64,000 nt of DNA, taken from positions 1 through 64,000 of the forward strand of contig NZ_CABFLY010000004.1 in the NCBI RefSeq assembly GCF_901875305.1, written 5' to 3'. The stretch is from Rothia mucilaginosa (lineage in GTDB: Bacteria > Actinomycetota > Actinomycetes > Actinomycetales > Micrococcaceae). The notes under the pieces are model-generated. The model was not told the DNA's origin. It did not search any database and saw only the letters and a list, made by a program, of their open reading frames with translations. Both the position numbers and the translations under genes were made by a program. Of this stretch, positions 31,883 to 39,390 are shown piece by piece (positions within the stretch are counted from its first letter, which is position 1; every line of letters starts with the position of its first letter).

Positions 31883-32110
31883 ATAACGGGGTCGAAGGAA
31901 GCCTCCGAGGCGAGACCGGAAGCTCGCTTCGATAGGTTCGACTCTCTATTTATCGGTGATTGTCGTCGGTGTACGAGCAACTCGTATTTCTACCGACGGA
32001 TGTGCGGTGCGGATGCAGTTCGTGGTTGGGCTGCATTCCGTACCGTATCTTTTTAATCGTGTATCTCTATCACTCACTCAAGAGCATCCCACTGCGGATG
32101 CTCTTTTCTT
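31883..32110 (+). ncRNA. Probable structured non-coding RNA, about 220 nt
   Basis: No protein gene fits here, but the plus strand folds into a chain of stems. GTCGAA/TTCGAC (31891-31896 with 31937-31942) encloses GCCT/AGGC. A second hairpin pairs 31964-31970 with 31992-31998 and, inside, TACGAG with CTCGTA around a CAA loop. A third pairs 32005-32018 with 32031-32045. It then ends in an intrinsic terminator (32080-32089 with 32096-32105, then T-rich). With a promoter in front, this is a complete transcription unit. It is not tmRNA, RNase P RNA or SRP RNA by sequence. A 6S/Ms1-like polymerase-binding RNA or a novel RNA are possible; I cannot decide. Confidence 0.6.
32080..32110 (+). terminator. 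Terminator of the small RNA
   Basis: Ten-base-pair perfect stem (32080-32089 with 32096-32105), loop CACTGC, followed by TTCTTTT. It closes the RNA unit that starts near 31883. Confidence 0.85.
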
Positions 32111-32259
32111 TTGCCCTCTTTTCGTGCCCCAAGGCTGGTGTTGGCGGAAATTGTGGTTCCTGACGGTTCCTGATGGGGGATTTATGGTCCGGAATTTGGC
32201 CCCCGGGTGACGAGAGGATATTTCTCTCGCTCTCTCCTCCGATCTTTTCGGGAATCGAG

Positions 32260-32780
32260 TTATCCACAGGGGTTTTCCACAGTGTGGAGAACTTACACGC
32301 GTGTGATTCTCGCTCCTGATGTAGAAGGTTCGGCGCGCTGTAAAAACTTAGTGTGGCGGAGAGATTCTTGTAATTACAGGCTTCTATGTTCATTAAAACC
32401 GAGGGGAAATTCTTAAACCGAAAGGTTTCTCGCCTTTAAATCCGCGGATACAGATTTTCTCCACAGCTGTGGATAACCCTGTGCACTTAATCCACCGCCT
32501 CCACCCTGCAGTCCCAAAAATCGTGAAGAGGCGTCATGAGAGGTCACATACTTTGGCTGGGAGCGAGGGGCCTCGGTGCAATGTAATCCCCTGCCTATCC
32601 CCTTAAAAGAAGGTTATCCACAGAAGTTTTCCACAGTGTGGAGAACTTACATCCCTGTTATTCACAAGGATGCATACCCCGGTATTTCGCGGCAAAAGGT
32701 CGTGTTAGTACCTTTCACCACCCGCGGAGGCCAAGTTTTCCACAGTAGGGTGGAAAACCCTGCGTACAGAAATCCACAGG
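32260..32780. other. Cluster of DnaA-box-like 9-mers with duplicated ~40-bp block
   Basis: Within ~520 bases there are three perfect TTATCCACA boxes (32260-32268 and 32614-32622 on +, 32468-32476 on minus). There are also three TTTTCCACA (32273, 32627, 32736) and three TTCTCCACA (32283-32291 and 32637-32645 on minus, 32457-32465 on +), plus weaker forms. The block 32260-32298 recurs at 32614-32652 with only two or three changes, holding three boxes in the same geometry each time. This is the density expected of a DnaA-binding region. No dnaA or dnaN is near, so it may be a DnaA-titration/regulatory locus or, less likely, an origin. No protein gene is supported here. Confidence 0.65.
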
Positions 32781-32892
32781 CGGGGGAGAGGCGTATCAGG
32801 CGACGGTACGGCAAAAAATCGTTACAAGTAAAGCAAAGGCGACGCTGGTAACCTGTTAAGTAGCCCATGAATCCTAATGAAAGGCATACACC

Positions 32893-33516
32893 ATGGCTGA
32901 AAAGTACACCCTCCCCGAGCTCCCCTACGACTACGCGGCGCTCGAGCCCCACATCTCCGCAAAGATCATGGAGCTGCACCACGACAAGCACCACGCAGCA
33001 TACGTTGCAGGCGCTAACGCAGCTCTCGAGCAGCTGGAAGAGGCGCGCGAGAACGGTGCATACGGCAACGTCTCCAAGCTCTCCAAGGACCTGGCATTCA
33101 ACCTGGGTGGCCACACCAACCACTCCATCTTCTGGAACAACCTGTCCCCCGAGGGCGGCGACAAGCCGACCGGCGAGCTGGCAGCAGCAATCGACGAGTT
33201 CTTCGGTTCCTTCGATAAGTTCCGCGAGCACTTCACCAGCGTTGCACTGAGCATTCAGGGCTCCGGCTGGGCAATCCTCGCATGGGACACCGTCGGCAAG
33301 CGCCTCATCATTGAGCAGCTCTACGATCAGCAGGGCAACATCTCCGTTGCACTGATTCCCGTTCTGCAGCTGGACATGTGGGAGCACGCATTCTACCTGG
33401 ACTACCAGAACGTCAAGGGCGACTACGTCAAGGCATTCTGGAACATTGTGAACTGGGCTGACGTTCAGGCTCGCTTCGAGCGCGCAGTGTCCCAGACCAA
33501 GGGCCTGGTCCTCTAA
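32893..33516 (+). CDS. sodA: Superoxide dismutase, Fe/Mn type
   Basis: Cytoplasmic superoxide dismutase of 207 residues. The metal ligands are visible: His in '[18 protein letters not shown]', His in '[14 protein letters not shown]', and Asp and His in '[14 protein letters not shown]'. The '[18 protein letters not shown]' form and Gln/His choices are common in manganese or cambialistic enzymes, but the metal cannot be read for certain. GAAAGG lies about 8-10 bases before the ATG. Upstream is the DnaA-box cluster; downstream is a strong terminator at 33568. The coding sequence has highly biased codons, as expected for an abundant protein. Confidence 0.96.
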   Translation: MAEKYTLPELPYDYAALEPHISAKIMELHHDKHHAAYVAGANAALEQLEEARENGAYGNVSKLSKDLAFNLGGHTNHSIFWNNLSPEGGDKPTGELAAAIDEFFGSFDKFREHFTSVALSIQGSGWAILAWDTVGKRLIIEQLYDQQGNISVALIPVLQLDMWEHAFYLDYQNVKGDYVKAFWNIVNWADVQARFERAVSQTKGLVL

Positions 33517-33567
33517 TCTAGAGTTTTCGCCAGCGCGGTGACGTAGCCGCGGTGAGATTACTGAAAC

Positions 33568-33609
33568 GGGTGCCCGGCGCCTCCTGAAGTGGAGGTGCTG
33601 GGCACCCGT
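33568..33609 (+). terminator. sodA terminator (copy 1 of a duplicated hairpin)
   Basis: A 42-base element forming a 17-base-pair stem (with two G-U pairs) around TGAAGT, 51 bases after the sodA stop. A 41/42 identical copy lies at 35291-35332. Confidence 0.8.
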
Positions 33610-33653
33610 TCGTTAAGCCCTGAACCACGTGGCGCGTTAGAGAACGTGAGACT

Positions 33654-35129
33654 CTAGATGGCTACCGTGTGGTATACCGAGCCGCGGCGTCCCGAACGCG
33701 CTTTTTGCTCTACTAAACCTCGTTGGATTAGCTTGGGCATCGCGTACCGCACCTGCCGTGCAGTCAACTGGGTGCTTTCCACAATGTCGGCGACTGTAGC
33801 TGGTCCGCGGGTCAAAGCAGCGTATACCTGGGATTCCGTGGGGGACAAATTTTCTGGTATCTCAGCATGCTGAGGAGCAGAGGATACCCCCATTGTGCTC
33901 GTAGGCTGCGTGTCATCGGCAGAGCGGTAGATGATGACACGCACCTGTATACCCTCGTCGATAATATGCGCCTTACGCAATCCAGCATCAACCAGGGCCT
34001 GTTGCGCAGCGAGGATACCGCCGCCTTCGCCCTCGATAAGTCGATGACCGTCACTGAGACGAACATTCTGGCAGATAGCATAGAGCGCCTCGTTTACAGC
34101 CGCGGGGCGATGCACGAGGCCTACCTGACTCGGCAGGATACCCCAAAAACCGCCGGGGCTGATGATTTCAATACGCCCGCGTTTGATAAAGATCTGTATA
34201 AATTTCCCTGAAGCATCTTGTTCGTAACTACGGTGGACGAGTGCGTTGGCCACAAATTCACGGAGAGCTACCAGGGGGATTTCTGGCTGATCGATGAGCC
34301 CAGCGCCATTGGGAACTGTTACGGTGCGGTTCTTAATGTTGCGCATAAGCCATGCAAGGGTATCTTCAAGCATGGCGGGAATAGGGCCTTCGCTTCGAAA
34401 ACGGTCATCATTGCGGGTTGTTCCGCTTGTAGATACTATGCCAATAACGCTCGCCCCGGAATAAAACTGCTGAGGGTAGTCACCCAGAGCGCACAACCCA
34501 GCCAAGGTTAAATGATTATCTGCCGCTAGTACATTGCGTTTATACAAAATTTCTTGGTCAGAGCTTTGGTGTAAACGGGCTGAGGAGAGACGTACCTGGT
34601 GCAGGAAGCCCTGGGTGTAGGACTTGTCTAAATCATCAATGGACGTATTAGGAATGCTTTGTAGGTCATTGTGTGGTTTATGACGTTGGGCGTACATCAG
34701 ACTTAGTGCGTAACTATCCATCGGATAGTCACCATCCCCAAGCCGTTGGTAGGCTATATTACCTTTGAAACAGGGGCGTTCCTGAACCGGCAACCCTGGA
34801 ACAGACACAATAAGTAGCCGATGGTCATCCAGGACCATGTCACTGGTTTCTACTGCAATTTTTGGTTTGAGATTCTGTGCAGCATCAATAATTTTTGCTC
34901 GTAAGTCTTCGACGTCATAGACACCTACTGGAGCGAAATCTTGGGATTCATCCACGCCGCATATAATCGCGCCTCCGTCTGGACGATTAGCAAAGCTGCA
35001 GATAGTTTCGGCAATGGAGGAGGGGTAACCCAAGTGGGCTGACTTAACTTCCACAGTCAGGCTGTCCCTGCCTAGAAGTCGTAGCTCATTGAGCGTTTGT
35101 GTTAGTTCTTCAGGCGTGTACATGTGCAT
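33654..35129 (-). CDS. AlbA_2-domain ATPase/winged-helix regulator
   Basis: A 491-residue protein. Residues ~20-130 form the Schlafen-type AlbA_2 domain (ESTLTVEVK-like 'DSLTVEVKSAHLG', 'TICSFANRPDGGAIICGV'). The middle (~285-400) matches the C-terminal ATP-binding domain of this family (ALREFVANALVHRSYEQ, 'IEIISPGG'). The last ~60 residues form a winged helix (SPTESQVYAALTRG, TARQVRYAMPKLIQRGLVEQ). Such proteins are annotated as putative transcription regulators or RecG-like; some belong to defence or stress islands. Its codon use is visibly less biased toward G+C than its neighbours, and it is bracketed by two copies of the sodA terminator, which suggests insertion. ATG 35129 has a weak ribosome site (GGA, 14 bases upstream). 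Confidence 0.8.
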   Translation of the reverse strand: MHMYTPEELTQTLNELRLLGRDSLTVEVKSAHLGYPSSIAETICSFANRPDGGAIICGVDESQDFAPVGVYDVEDLRAKIIDAAQNLKPKIAVETSDMVLDDHRLLIVSVPGLPVQERPCFKGNIAYQRLGDGDYPMDSYALSLMYAQRHKPHNDLQSIPNTSIDDLDKSYTQGFLHQVRLSSARLHQSSDQEILYKRNVLAADNHLTLAGLCALGDYPQQFYSGASVIGIVSTSGTTRNDDRFRSEGPIPAMLEDTLAWLMRNIKNRTVTVPNGAGLIDQPEIPLVALREFVANALVHRSYEQDASGKFIQIFIKRGRIEIISPGGFWGILPSQVGLVHRPAAVNEALYAICQNVRLSDGHRLIEGEGGGILAAQQALVDAGLRKAHIIDEGIQVRVIIYRSADDTQPTSTMGVSSAPQHAEIPENLSPTESQVYAALTRGPATVADIVESTQLTARQVRYAMPKLIQRGLVEQKARSGRRGSVYHTVAI

Positions 35130-35142
35130 ATTGTAATTCCTG

Positions 35143-35150
35143 GAGTGACA
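35143..35150. promoter_or_regulatory. GAGTGACA half-site in AlbA_2 leader
   Basis: GAGTGACA lies 14 bases before the AlbA_2 start codon and repeats the half-site found at 35198-35213, 35421-35428 and 35452-35459. Confidence 0.4.
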
Positions 35151-35197
35151 TTTTGGATTTCAATGCGGAATATTAGTTACAAATGAGGGCGATTTTT

Positions 35198-35238
35198 GTG
35201 ACAAAGATGTCACTATTGGCGATGATTTGTCATGTCAA
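35198..35238 (-). promoter_or_regulatory. Promoter and palindromic operator of the AlbA_2 gene
   Basis: On the minus strand TTGACA (35238-35233) and TAGTGA (35215-35210) are 17 bases apart, a good promoter. A perfect palindrome GTGACAAAGATGTCAC (35198-35213) overlaps the -10, so a protein bound there would block transcription. The winged-helix end of the AlbA_2 protein is a natural candidate for autoregulation. Confidence 0.55.
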
Positions 35239-35290
35239 TAGGAGGCGGTCTGCAAAGTTGGGCGAATGTATGTTGGCTGTTGCTATGGAG

Positions 35291-35332
35291 GGTGCCCGGC
35301 ACCTCCTGAAGTGGAGGTGCTGGGCACCCGTC
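35291..35332. repeat. Second copy of the sodA terminator hairpin
   Basis: Differs from 33568-33609 at a single base. Together the two copies bracket the AlbA_2 gene as direct repeats 1,723 bases apart. It lies upstream of that gene, where no plus-strand gene needs a terminator. Confidence 0.85.
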
Positions 35333-35416
35333 TCTTTAACGGCTTAATCGGGATGCGCCCGTAGTTTTAAGCGTGCTGATGTAACAACTGGAATGTGAAA
35401 CTTACAAATGTGGAGG

Positions 35417-35463
35417 TTTTGAGTGACAAAATGTAACTCTCCAGCGGATCTTGTCACTCAAAA
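35417..35463. promoter_or_regulatory. 13-bp perfect inverted repeat with GAGTGACA cores
   Basis: TTTTGAGTGACAA (35417-35429) is exactly mirrored by TTGTCACTCAAAA (35451-35463), 21 bases apart, and each arm is next to an ATGTAA. The cores match the half-sites in the AlbA_2 promoter. It may be a second operator, or a terminator for the ABC-F gene that ends at 35563. Confidence 0.45.
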
Positions 35464-35562
35464 TGTAAAGTTCACACAGGAGTACATGCACGATTGCCAC
35501 GTAACTTTGTCCTAGATAGCACTCTGGATACTTATTTCCTGTCTTAGATATACAGCGGAACC

Positions 35563-37323
35563 CTAGAGTGCCAGCGTGCGGTCAATGCGGATGCGGCGGC
35601 AGAAGTCCTCATCGTGGCTCACCACGATGAGCGCACCGGTATAGGCTTCGAGCGCCTGCACCAGCCAATCCACCGAGGAAATATCGAGGTTATTCGTTGG
35701 TTCATCCAGCATGAGTAGCTGTGGCACCGGATCCGCCAGAAGTACCTGCGCCACTGCTGCGCGGAACCGCTCACCACCGGAGAGCTCGCCGGTCTTGTGG
35801 TGCACGCTCTCGCGGCGGAAAAGCAGGCGCGCCAGCTGGTCGCGCAGGTGCTGTTCACTCACTCCGGGGTTCGACTGCTGCACGCACTGTAGGAGGGTGA
35901 GTTTCGGGTCCAAGCTAATGCGTTGCGGAATGTACGCCTCCTCGATGCAGTAATCCACGCGGTAGGCAGGCTGCACGGGGGAGTGGTACTCCGGGTCTTT
36001 TGCGTGGGCGATGGCTTCGAGGAGGGTGGTCTTGCCACTACCGTTCGCACCGGTGATGCGCAGGTGCTCGGGGCCGCTAAGAATCAGGTGTTCGGGGTGC
36101 TCCGCCGGGGTTCCCTGCTGGTTCTCGCTATCAACCCCGGTGGGCGAAAAATGCAGAGAATCAACCTCAGTAGGTTGCCAAACCGTAAATGTTTCACGTG
36201 AAACCTGCTGAGGGTTAGTCCCGCGAGAATCAATAGGGCGAGAGCCAACCCTGCGAAGCTCCAGCACCTTGCGCCCCGCCGGCAGTGGCCGCTGGCTGAG
36301 CTCGACGTAAATTTTCTCCTGAACGCGGACCTCATCCTGAGCGCTTTGGTATGCCTCCCGGGCTTGCTCCTGCTTGCCGATGCGCAGCCCGCGAAGCTTC
36401 GCCGCCGCCTGACGTGAGGCATCCTTTGCCAGGTCTAGAATCGTATCCGGCTGGTCGTCCTTCCACACGTGCGCCATGTTCCTCGAGATAATCTCCTGTG
36501 CCTGCACCCACTCGCGATGCGCCGAACGCACCCGGTTTTTTGCCTCGCTCACGCGACGCTGAGCCGCCTGCTGCTCGGTCTCCAGCGCCTGCCGGTACGC
36601 ACTGTAATTACCCTCGAAGAGACGCAGGTGGGACACCCCTTGCCGGTCGGCGTGAAGCTCCGCAATCACGTGCATGCGCTCCAGCAGGTCGCGGTCGTGG
36701 CTAATAATGAGCGCCGGGCAGGGGAACGCCTCCAGGGTTTCGAAAAACTGAGCCTTCGCCGCAGAGTCCAGATTGTTGGTTGGTTCATCCAACAGAATGA
36801 ACTCGGGATCGGAAACCATGAGCGAGGCAAGCGCGGCGATGACCGCCTCGCCGCCCGAGAAGCTGCGCATATCGCGGGCGAAGAGTGCTCGGATGGCCTC
36901 TGGACTATCGCGGTCCACTTGAGTTGCCGGGGTGAACCCGTAGGCGGCCAGGGTGGTGAGGATGCGCTCCTCAACATCCCAGTTATCTCCGATGGTCTCG
37001 TAGAGTTTGGGGGAGTACTCGCCGGATTCCACCGCCTGCAATGCCTGCAGAATCTTGGCGATTCCGCAGAGCTCGGCGAGAGTTTGGCCCCGCCCCAGCC
37101 CCAAATCCTGCGGCAGGTGCGCCATGCGCTCCGGCGCCACTACAGACCCGGAGTCCGGGGCCAATTCACCTAAAATCAACCTCATGAGGGTGGTTTTACC
37201 GCAACCGTTATCGCCAATAAGGCCGGTCAGAGGTGCCGAAAACACCGCCGACAGGTCGCTGAAGAGTGTGGGTTCGCTCGGGTGCGCATACGAAATATGG
37301 TCAAGTGTAATGTGGCGTGACAT
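35563..37323 (-). CDS. ABC-F family ATPase, probable ribosome protection protein
   Basis: A soluble protein of about 586 residues with two ATP-binding cassettes and no membrane segments, the ABC-F design. Cassette 1 has GDNGCGKTT, SFSGGE and FILLDEPTNNLD. Cassette 2 has GANGSGKTT, LSGGERFRAAVAQ and LMLDEPTNNLD. A charged coiled linker (~240-320) lies between them, as in proteins that displace antibiotics from the ribosome. ATG 37323 is chosen by alignment of the first strand (MSRHITLDHISYAHP); the frame extends 32 codons up through the leader. The ~380-base leader with upstream ORF and terminator strongly supports drug-responsive regulation. The resistance spectrum (macrolide, lincosamide, streptogramin or pleuromutilin) cannot be told. 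Confidence 0.88.
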   Translation of the reverse strand: MSRHITLDHISYAHPSEPTLFSDLSAVFSAPLTGLIGDNGCGKTTLMRLILGELAPDSGSVVAPERMAHLPQDLGLGRGQTLAELCGIAKILQALQAVESGEYSPKLYETIGDNWDVEERILTTLAAYGFTPATQVDRDSPEAIRALFARDMRSFSGGEAVIAALASLMVSDPEFILLDEPTNNLDSAAKAQFFETLEAFPCPALIISHDRDLLERMHVIAELHADRQGVSHLRLFEGNYSAYRQALETEQQAAQRRVSEAKNRVRSAHREWVQAQEIISRNMAHVWKDDQPDTILDLAKDASRQAAAKLRGLRIGKQEQAREAYQSAQDEVRVQEKIYVELSQRPLPAGRKVLELRRVGSRPIDSRGTNPQQVSRETFTVWQPTEVDSLHFSPTGVDSENQQGTPAEHPEHLILSGPEHLRITGANGSGKTTLLEAIAHAKDPEYHSPVQPAYRVDYCIEEAYIPQRISLDPKLTLLQCVQQSNPGVSEQHLRDQLARLLFRRESVHHKTGELSGGERFRAAVAQVLLADPVPQLLMLDEPTNNLDISSVDWLVQALEAYTGALIVVSHDEDFCRRIRIDRTLAL

Positions 37324-37420
37324 GAGCCGAATTCCTTCGAGTAGGTGCTCGGGCTCCCTCAATCGCCGGCGCAATAGCTCTGCGGAGAGTATGGGAAGAA
37401 AGTCGCCTTCAAAGGGCATG

Positions 37421-37461
37421 AAAAAACCCGAGCATAACGGTGGATGTACCTGTGCCCGGGT
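37421..37461 (-). terminator. Attenuator terminator in the ABC-F leader
   Basis: On the minus strand ACCCGGGCA (37461-37453) pairs fully with TGCTCGGGT (37434-37426, one G-U), followed by six T residues (37426-37421). It lies ~100 bases before the ABC-F start, so it would stop transcription before the gene. Confidence 0.75.
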
Positions 37462-37562
37462 GCGTGCGCGTTGATGGAAATACGCAGAGAAATGGAAATG
37501 CGCAGGAAAATATGCCTGCGCAAATAGCTGCGTGAGCGCGCGAAAATTCTGTGGGTCCGGGC

Positions 37563-37580
37563 TTATGCTCGGTGGGTCAT
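37563..37580 (-). CDS. Leader peptide MTHRA of the ABC-F gene
   Basis: A five-codon upstream ORF, M-T-H-R-A-stop. A perfect AGGAGG (37596-37591) lies ten bases before its ATG, better than the site of the main gene. The last codons and stop contain CCGAGCATAA, exactly complementary to the TTATGCTCGG in the 3' arm of the downstream terminator (plus-strand 37428-37437). Short ORFs of this kind precede several antibiotic-inducible ABC-F genes. Translation is not proven. Confidence 0.6.
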   Translation of the reverse strand: MTHRA

Positions 37581-37701
37581 TTCTTTGATGCCTCCTAGAT
37601 TCCGAAGAACACCCCGGTCACACCTTGGGTGGCTTCGGTCAAACAATGCATTCAGCTCCGCAGGCTACCTCTGCAACGAGGTGGCAGTAAAAGGGAGCTG
37701 A

Positions 37702-37738
37702 GGACTCCAGTGTAGGGAACGTGCGGGCGGCGGGTCAA
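37702..37738 (-). promoter_or_regulatory. Promoter of the ABC-F leader
   Basis: On the minus strand TTGACC (37738-37733) and TACACT (37714-37709) are 18 bases apart. A start near 37702 gives a ~380-base leader with two stable hairpins (CAGCTCC/GGAGCTG, and CCGAAG/CTTCGG) before the upstream ORF. Confidence 0.65.
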
Positions 37739-37798
37739 GCATCCTCCCGCAGAACCGCTTGACAAGGGAAGATGCAATTCAAGAAGGCGCACAAAGAA

Positions 37799-37822
37799 GG
37801 GCGGCACCACCCGGCGCCACCC
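37799..37822 (-). terminator. Terminator of the NrtR-like gene
   Basis: Ten-base-pair stem (37799-37808 with 37813-37822, two G-U pairs), followed on the minus strand by TTCTTTG. It lies about 55 bases after the stop of the gene at 37879. Confidence 0.6.
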
Positions 37823-37878
37823 CTCTTCGAGAGTCTAAAATTTGCGCGTAAACCGCGCGTGAGCCGCGCGAAACGTTC

Positions 37879-38691
37879 TTACGCCTCGTGGCGCTCGCGG
37901 TACATGCCCAGCGGGCCCGCATCCGCGTACGCCTGCGCATCGTTGTAACGGTACAGGCGCGGCGGGCGGTGACGGGTGCCCTCCACACGACGGCCGGTGT
38001 CAATAATCGACTTTGACGCCGCAATCTGGCGGCGGAAGTTCGCCGGATCCAGGGTGCGGCCCAGAATCGCCTCGTACACCTCACGCAACTGTGCCAGGGT
38101 GAACTCCTCGCCCAGGAAGGAGTGCGCAATACGCGAATACTCAACCTTATTCTGCAGGCGGTAGAGCGCGTACTCAATAATTTCGTTGTGATCGAAGGCC
38201 AGCTCGGGCAACTCGTCTACCGGGAACCACTGAATGTTCTCATGCACGCGAGTGTTCGCCACCTCAGTGGCGGGAATCGATGCCCAGTACACCACAGACA
38301 CCACACGCTCGTGATCGGCAGTGGGGGAAGGAACCGGGGCGCCGTTCAGACGGGCCGTGCGTGCCTCAGGGGCGCGCAGAACGTCACCAAATGCGTAGAG
38401 CTGCTCCAGGTAGCCGGGCTCCAGATTGGTGGCGCGCTTCAGGGTAAAGCCAGCCGCCTCCTCCAGGGAGAGAGTCGGCTTGAGAGGGCCACCGGGTAAC
38501 GCCCACTGGCCCTTATAAGGCTCGCGGAGGCGGCGAACCAGCGGTAGCCACAGGGTCGGATGGGTCTCATTTTCCTTGGGACGCAAAGCTAGAATCACGG
38601 TTGAAACGGCGAGAGATACGGAAGAGTGGTCCACGTCGTTGTGCTCTTCAACGGCGGCTACGCCGGGAAGAGGCTGAGATGCGATGCTCAT
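37879..38691 (-). CDS. nrtR: NrtR-like NUDIX/winged-helix regulator
   Basis: A 270-residue protein with an N-terminal NUDIX fold (~20-165) and a C-terminal winged helix (~170-260), the layout of NrtR regulators that control NAD synthesis genes in response to ADP-ribose. The NUDIX box is degenerate: after 'WALPGGPLKPTLSLEEAAG' the expected REUXEE residues read K-R-A-T-N-L, so hydrolysis is unlikely and a sensing role is favoured. The C-terminal part (FTLAQLREVYEAILGR, DPANFRRQI) fits the DNA-binding domain. In many actinobacteria the gene neighbours nadABC; here it stands alone, with none of those genes in the window. ATG 38691 has AGGAGG-like sequence upstream. Confidence 0.8.
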   Translation of the reverse strand: MSIASQPLPGVAAVEEHNDVDHSSVSLAVSTVILALRPKENETHPTLWLPLVRRLREPYKGQWALPGGPLKPTLSLEEAAGFTLKRATNLEPGYLEQLYAFGDVLRAPEARTARLNGAPVPSPTADHERVVSVVYWASIPATEVANTRVHENIQWFPVDELPELAFDHNEIIEYALYRLQNKVEYSRIAHSFLGEEFTLAQLREVYEAILGRTLDPANFRRQIAASKSIIDTGRRVEGTRHRPPRLYRYNDAQAYADAGPLGMYRERHEA

Positions 38692-38850
38692 TCAGGCCTC
38701 CTGTGCGAATGGGTATCGATAGGTGTGCATACTCTACCTATTTTAAGGGGTGAGTGAAGTAAAAACGTGCCTCAGAGGCGGTGAGGGTGGAAAACGTGCA
38801 CCATCTGCAGAATGTCAAGGAAAAAAGTTCAGGTGCGGCACGCGCGAAAG

Positions 38851-38890
38851 CGCCCCTCCGGACTGTCCATAAGAACAGTGCGGAGGGGCG
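38851..38890. terminator. Hairpin between the monooxygenase and NrtR genes
   Basis: A ten-base-pair outer stem (38851-38860 with 38881-38890) and an inner ACTGT/ACAGT stem lie about 75 bases after the end of the gene at 38967 on the minus strand. There is no long T run, though. Confidence 0.5.
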
Positions 38891-38966
38891 CCTCAGAGTC
38901 TAACTATGCAGAGCTTAACTGTGCAGTATGAAGTACAGAGCCAGGCTTGCGGGGTCGGTATGCAGA

Positions 38967-39287
38967 CTAGTCAATCTGCAGTTCGCCCATGGCGTCCCAG
39001 CCTTCGCCCTCAACCACGCGGGAAACAATCTTCGGGGTTGCTGACAGCAACGGACGCATATCCTTCATGGCCTGCTGGAAGTGCTCGGAGTTCACGTGCG
39101 GGCCGGCGGCATCATCGTTGAAAGCTTCGAGTAGAACGAACTCGTTCGGGTCCTCGATGCTGCGGGACCACTCGAAGAACTTGTTACCCTCCTCGGCGCG
39201 GGTAGCCTCGGTGAAGGCGCGGGTGGTCTCAATCCACTGGTCTGCGTATTCGGGCTTGACGGGGAACTTCACGGCAATAAAGATCAT
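38967..39287 (-). CDS. Antibiotic-biosynthesis-monooxygenase-fold protein (putative quinol monooxygenase)
   Basis: A 106-residue dimeric ferredoxin-like protein of the ABM superfamily, similar to YgiN-type quinol monooxygenases. Signature features are the N-terminal strand FIAVKFPVKPEYADQW, the 'GNKFFEWSRS' and 'EFVLLEAFNDDAAGPHVNSEHF' segments, where the H-x-x-S-E-H-F motif is typical. It may oxidise quinols or act on small aromatic compounds without cofactor. ATG 39287 has AAGGAG six bases upstream. It sits next to the TetR/MFS pair but on its own transcript. Confidence 0.82.
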   Translation of the reverse strand: MIFIAVKFPVKPEYADQWIETTRAFTEATRAEEGNKFFEWSRSIEDPNEFVLLEAFNDDAAGPHVNSEHFQQAMKDMRPLLSATPKIVSRVVEGEGWDAMGELQID

Positions 39288-39390
39288 GGGAACTCCTTGG
39301 TTAAGGGTGGTTATGTGTCACTTCAGTTTAAACCCGCGGTGCCTGTCAGCGCCCGGGCGCTGGTTGGGCCGGCCATACGTGCGGGGGCCG

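Noticed and set aside
31754..32210. Short frames across the small-RNA unit
   Set aside because: They run through promoter, stem-loops and terminator of the RNA, lack ribosome sites and have no recognisable protein features.
32260..32780. Main replication origin of the chromosome
   Set aside because: The DnaA boxes are convincing, but dnaA/dnaN are absent and the plus-strand rRNA operon to the left would oppose the fork. I keep it as a DnaA-binding cluster and not as oriC.
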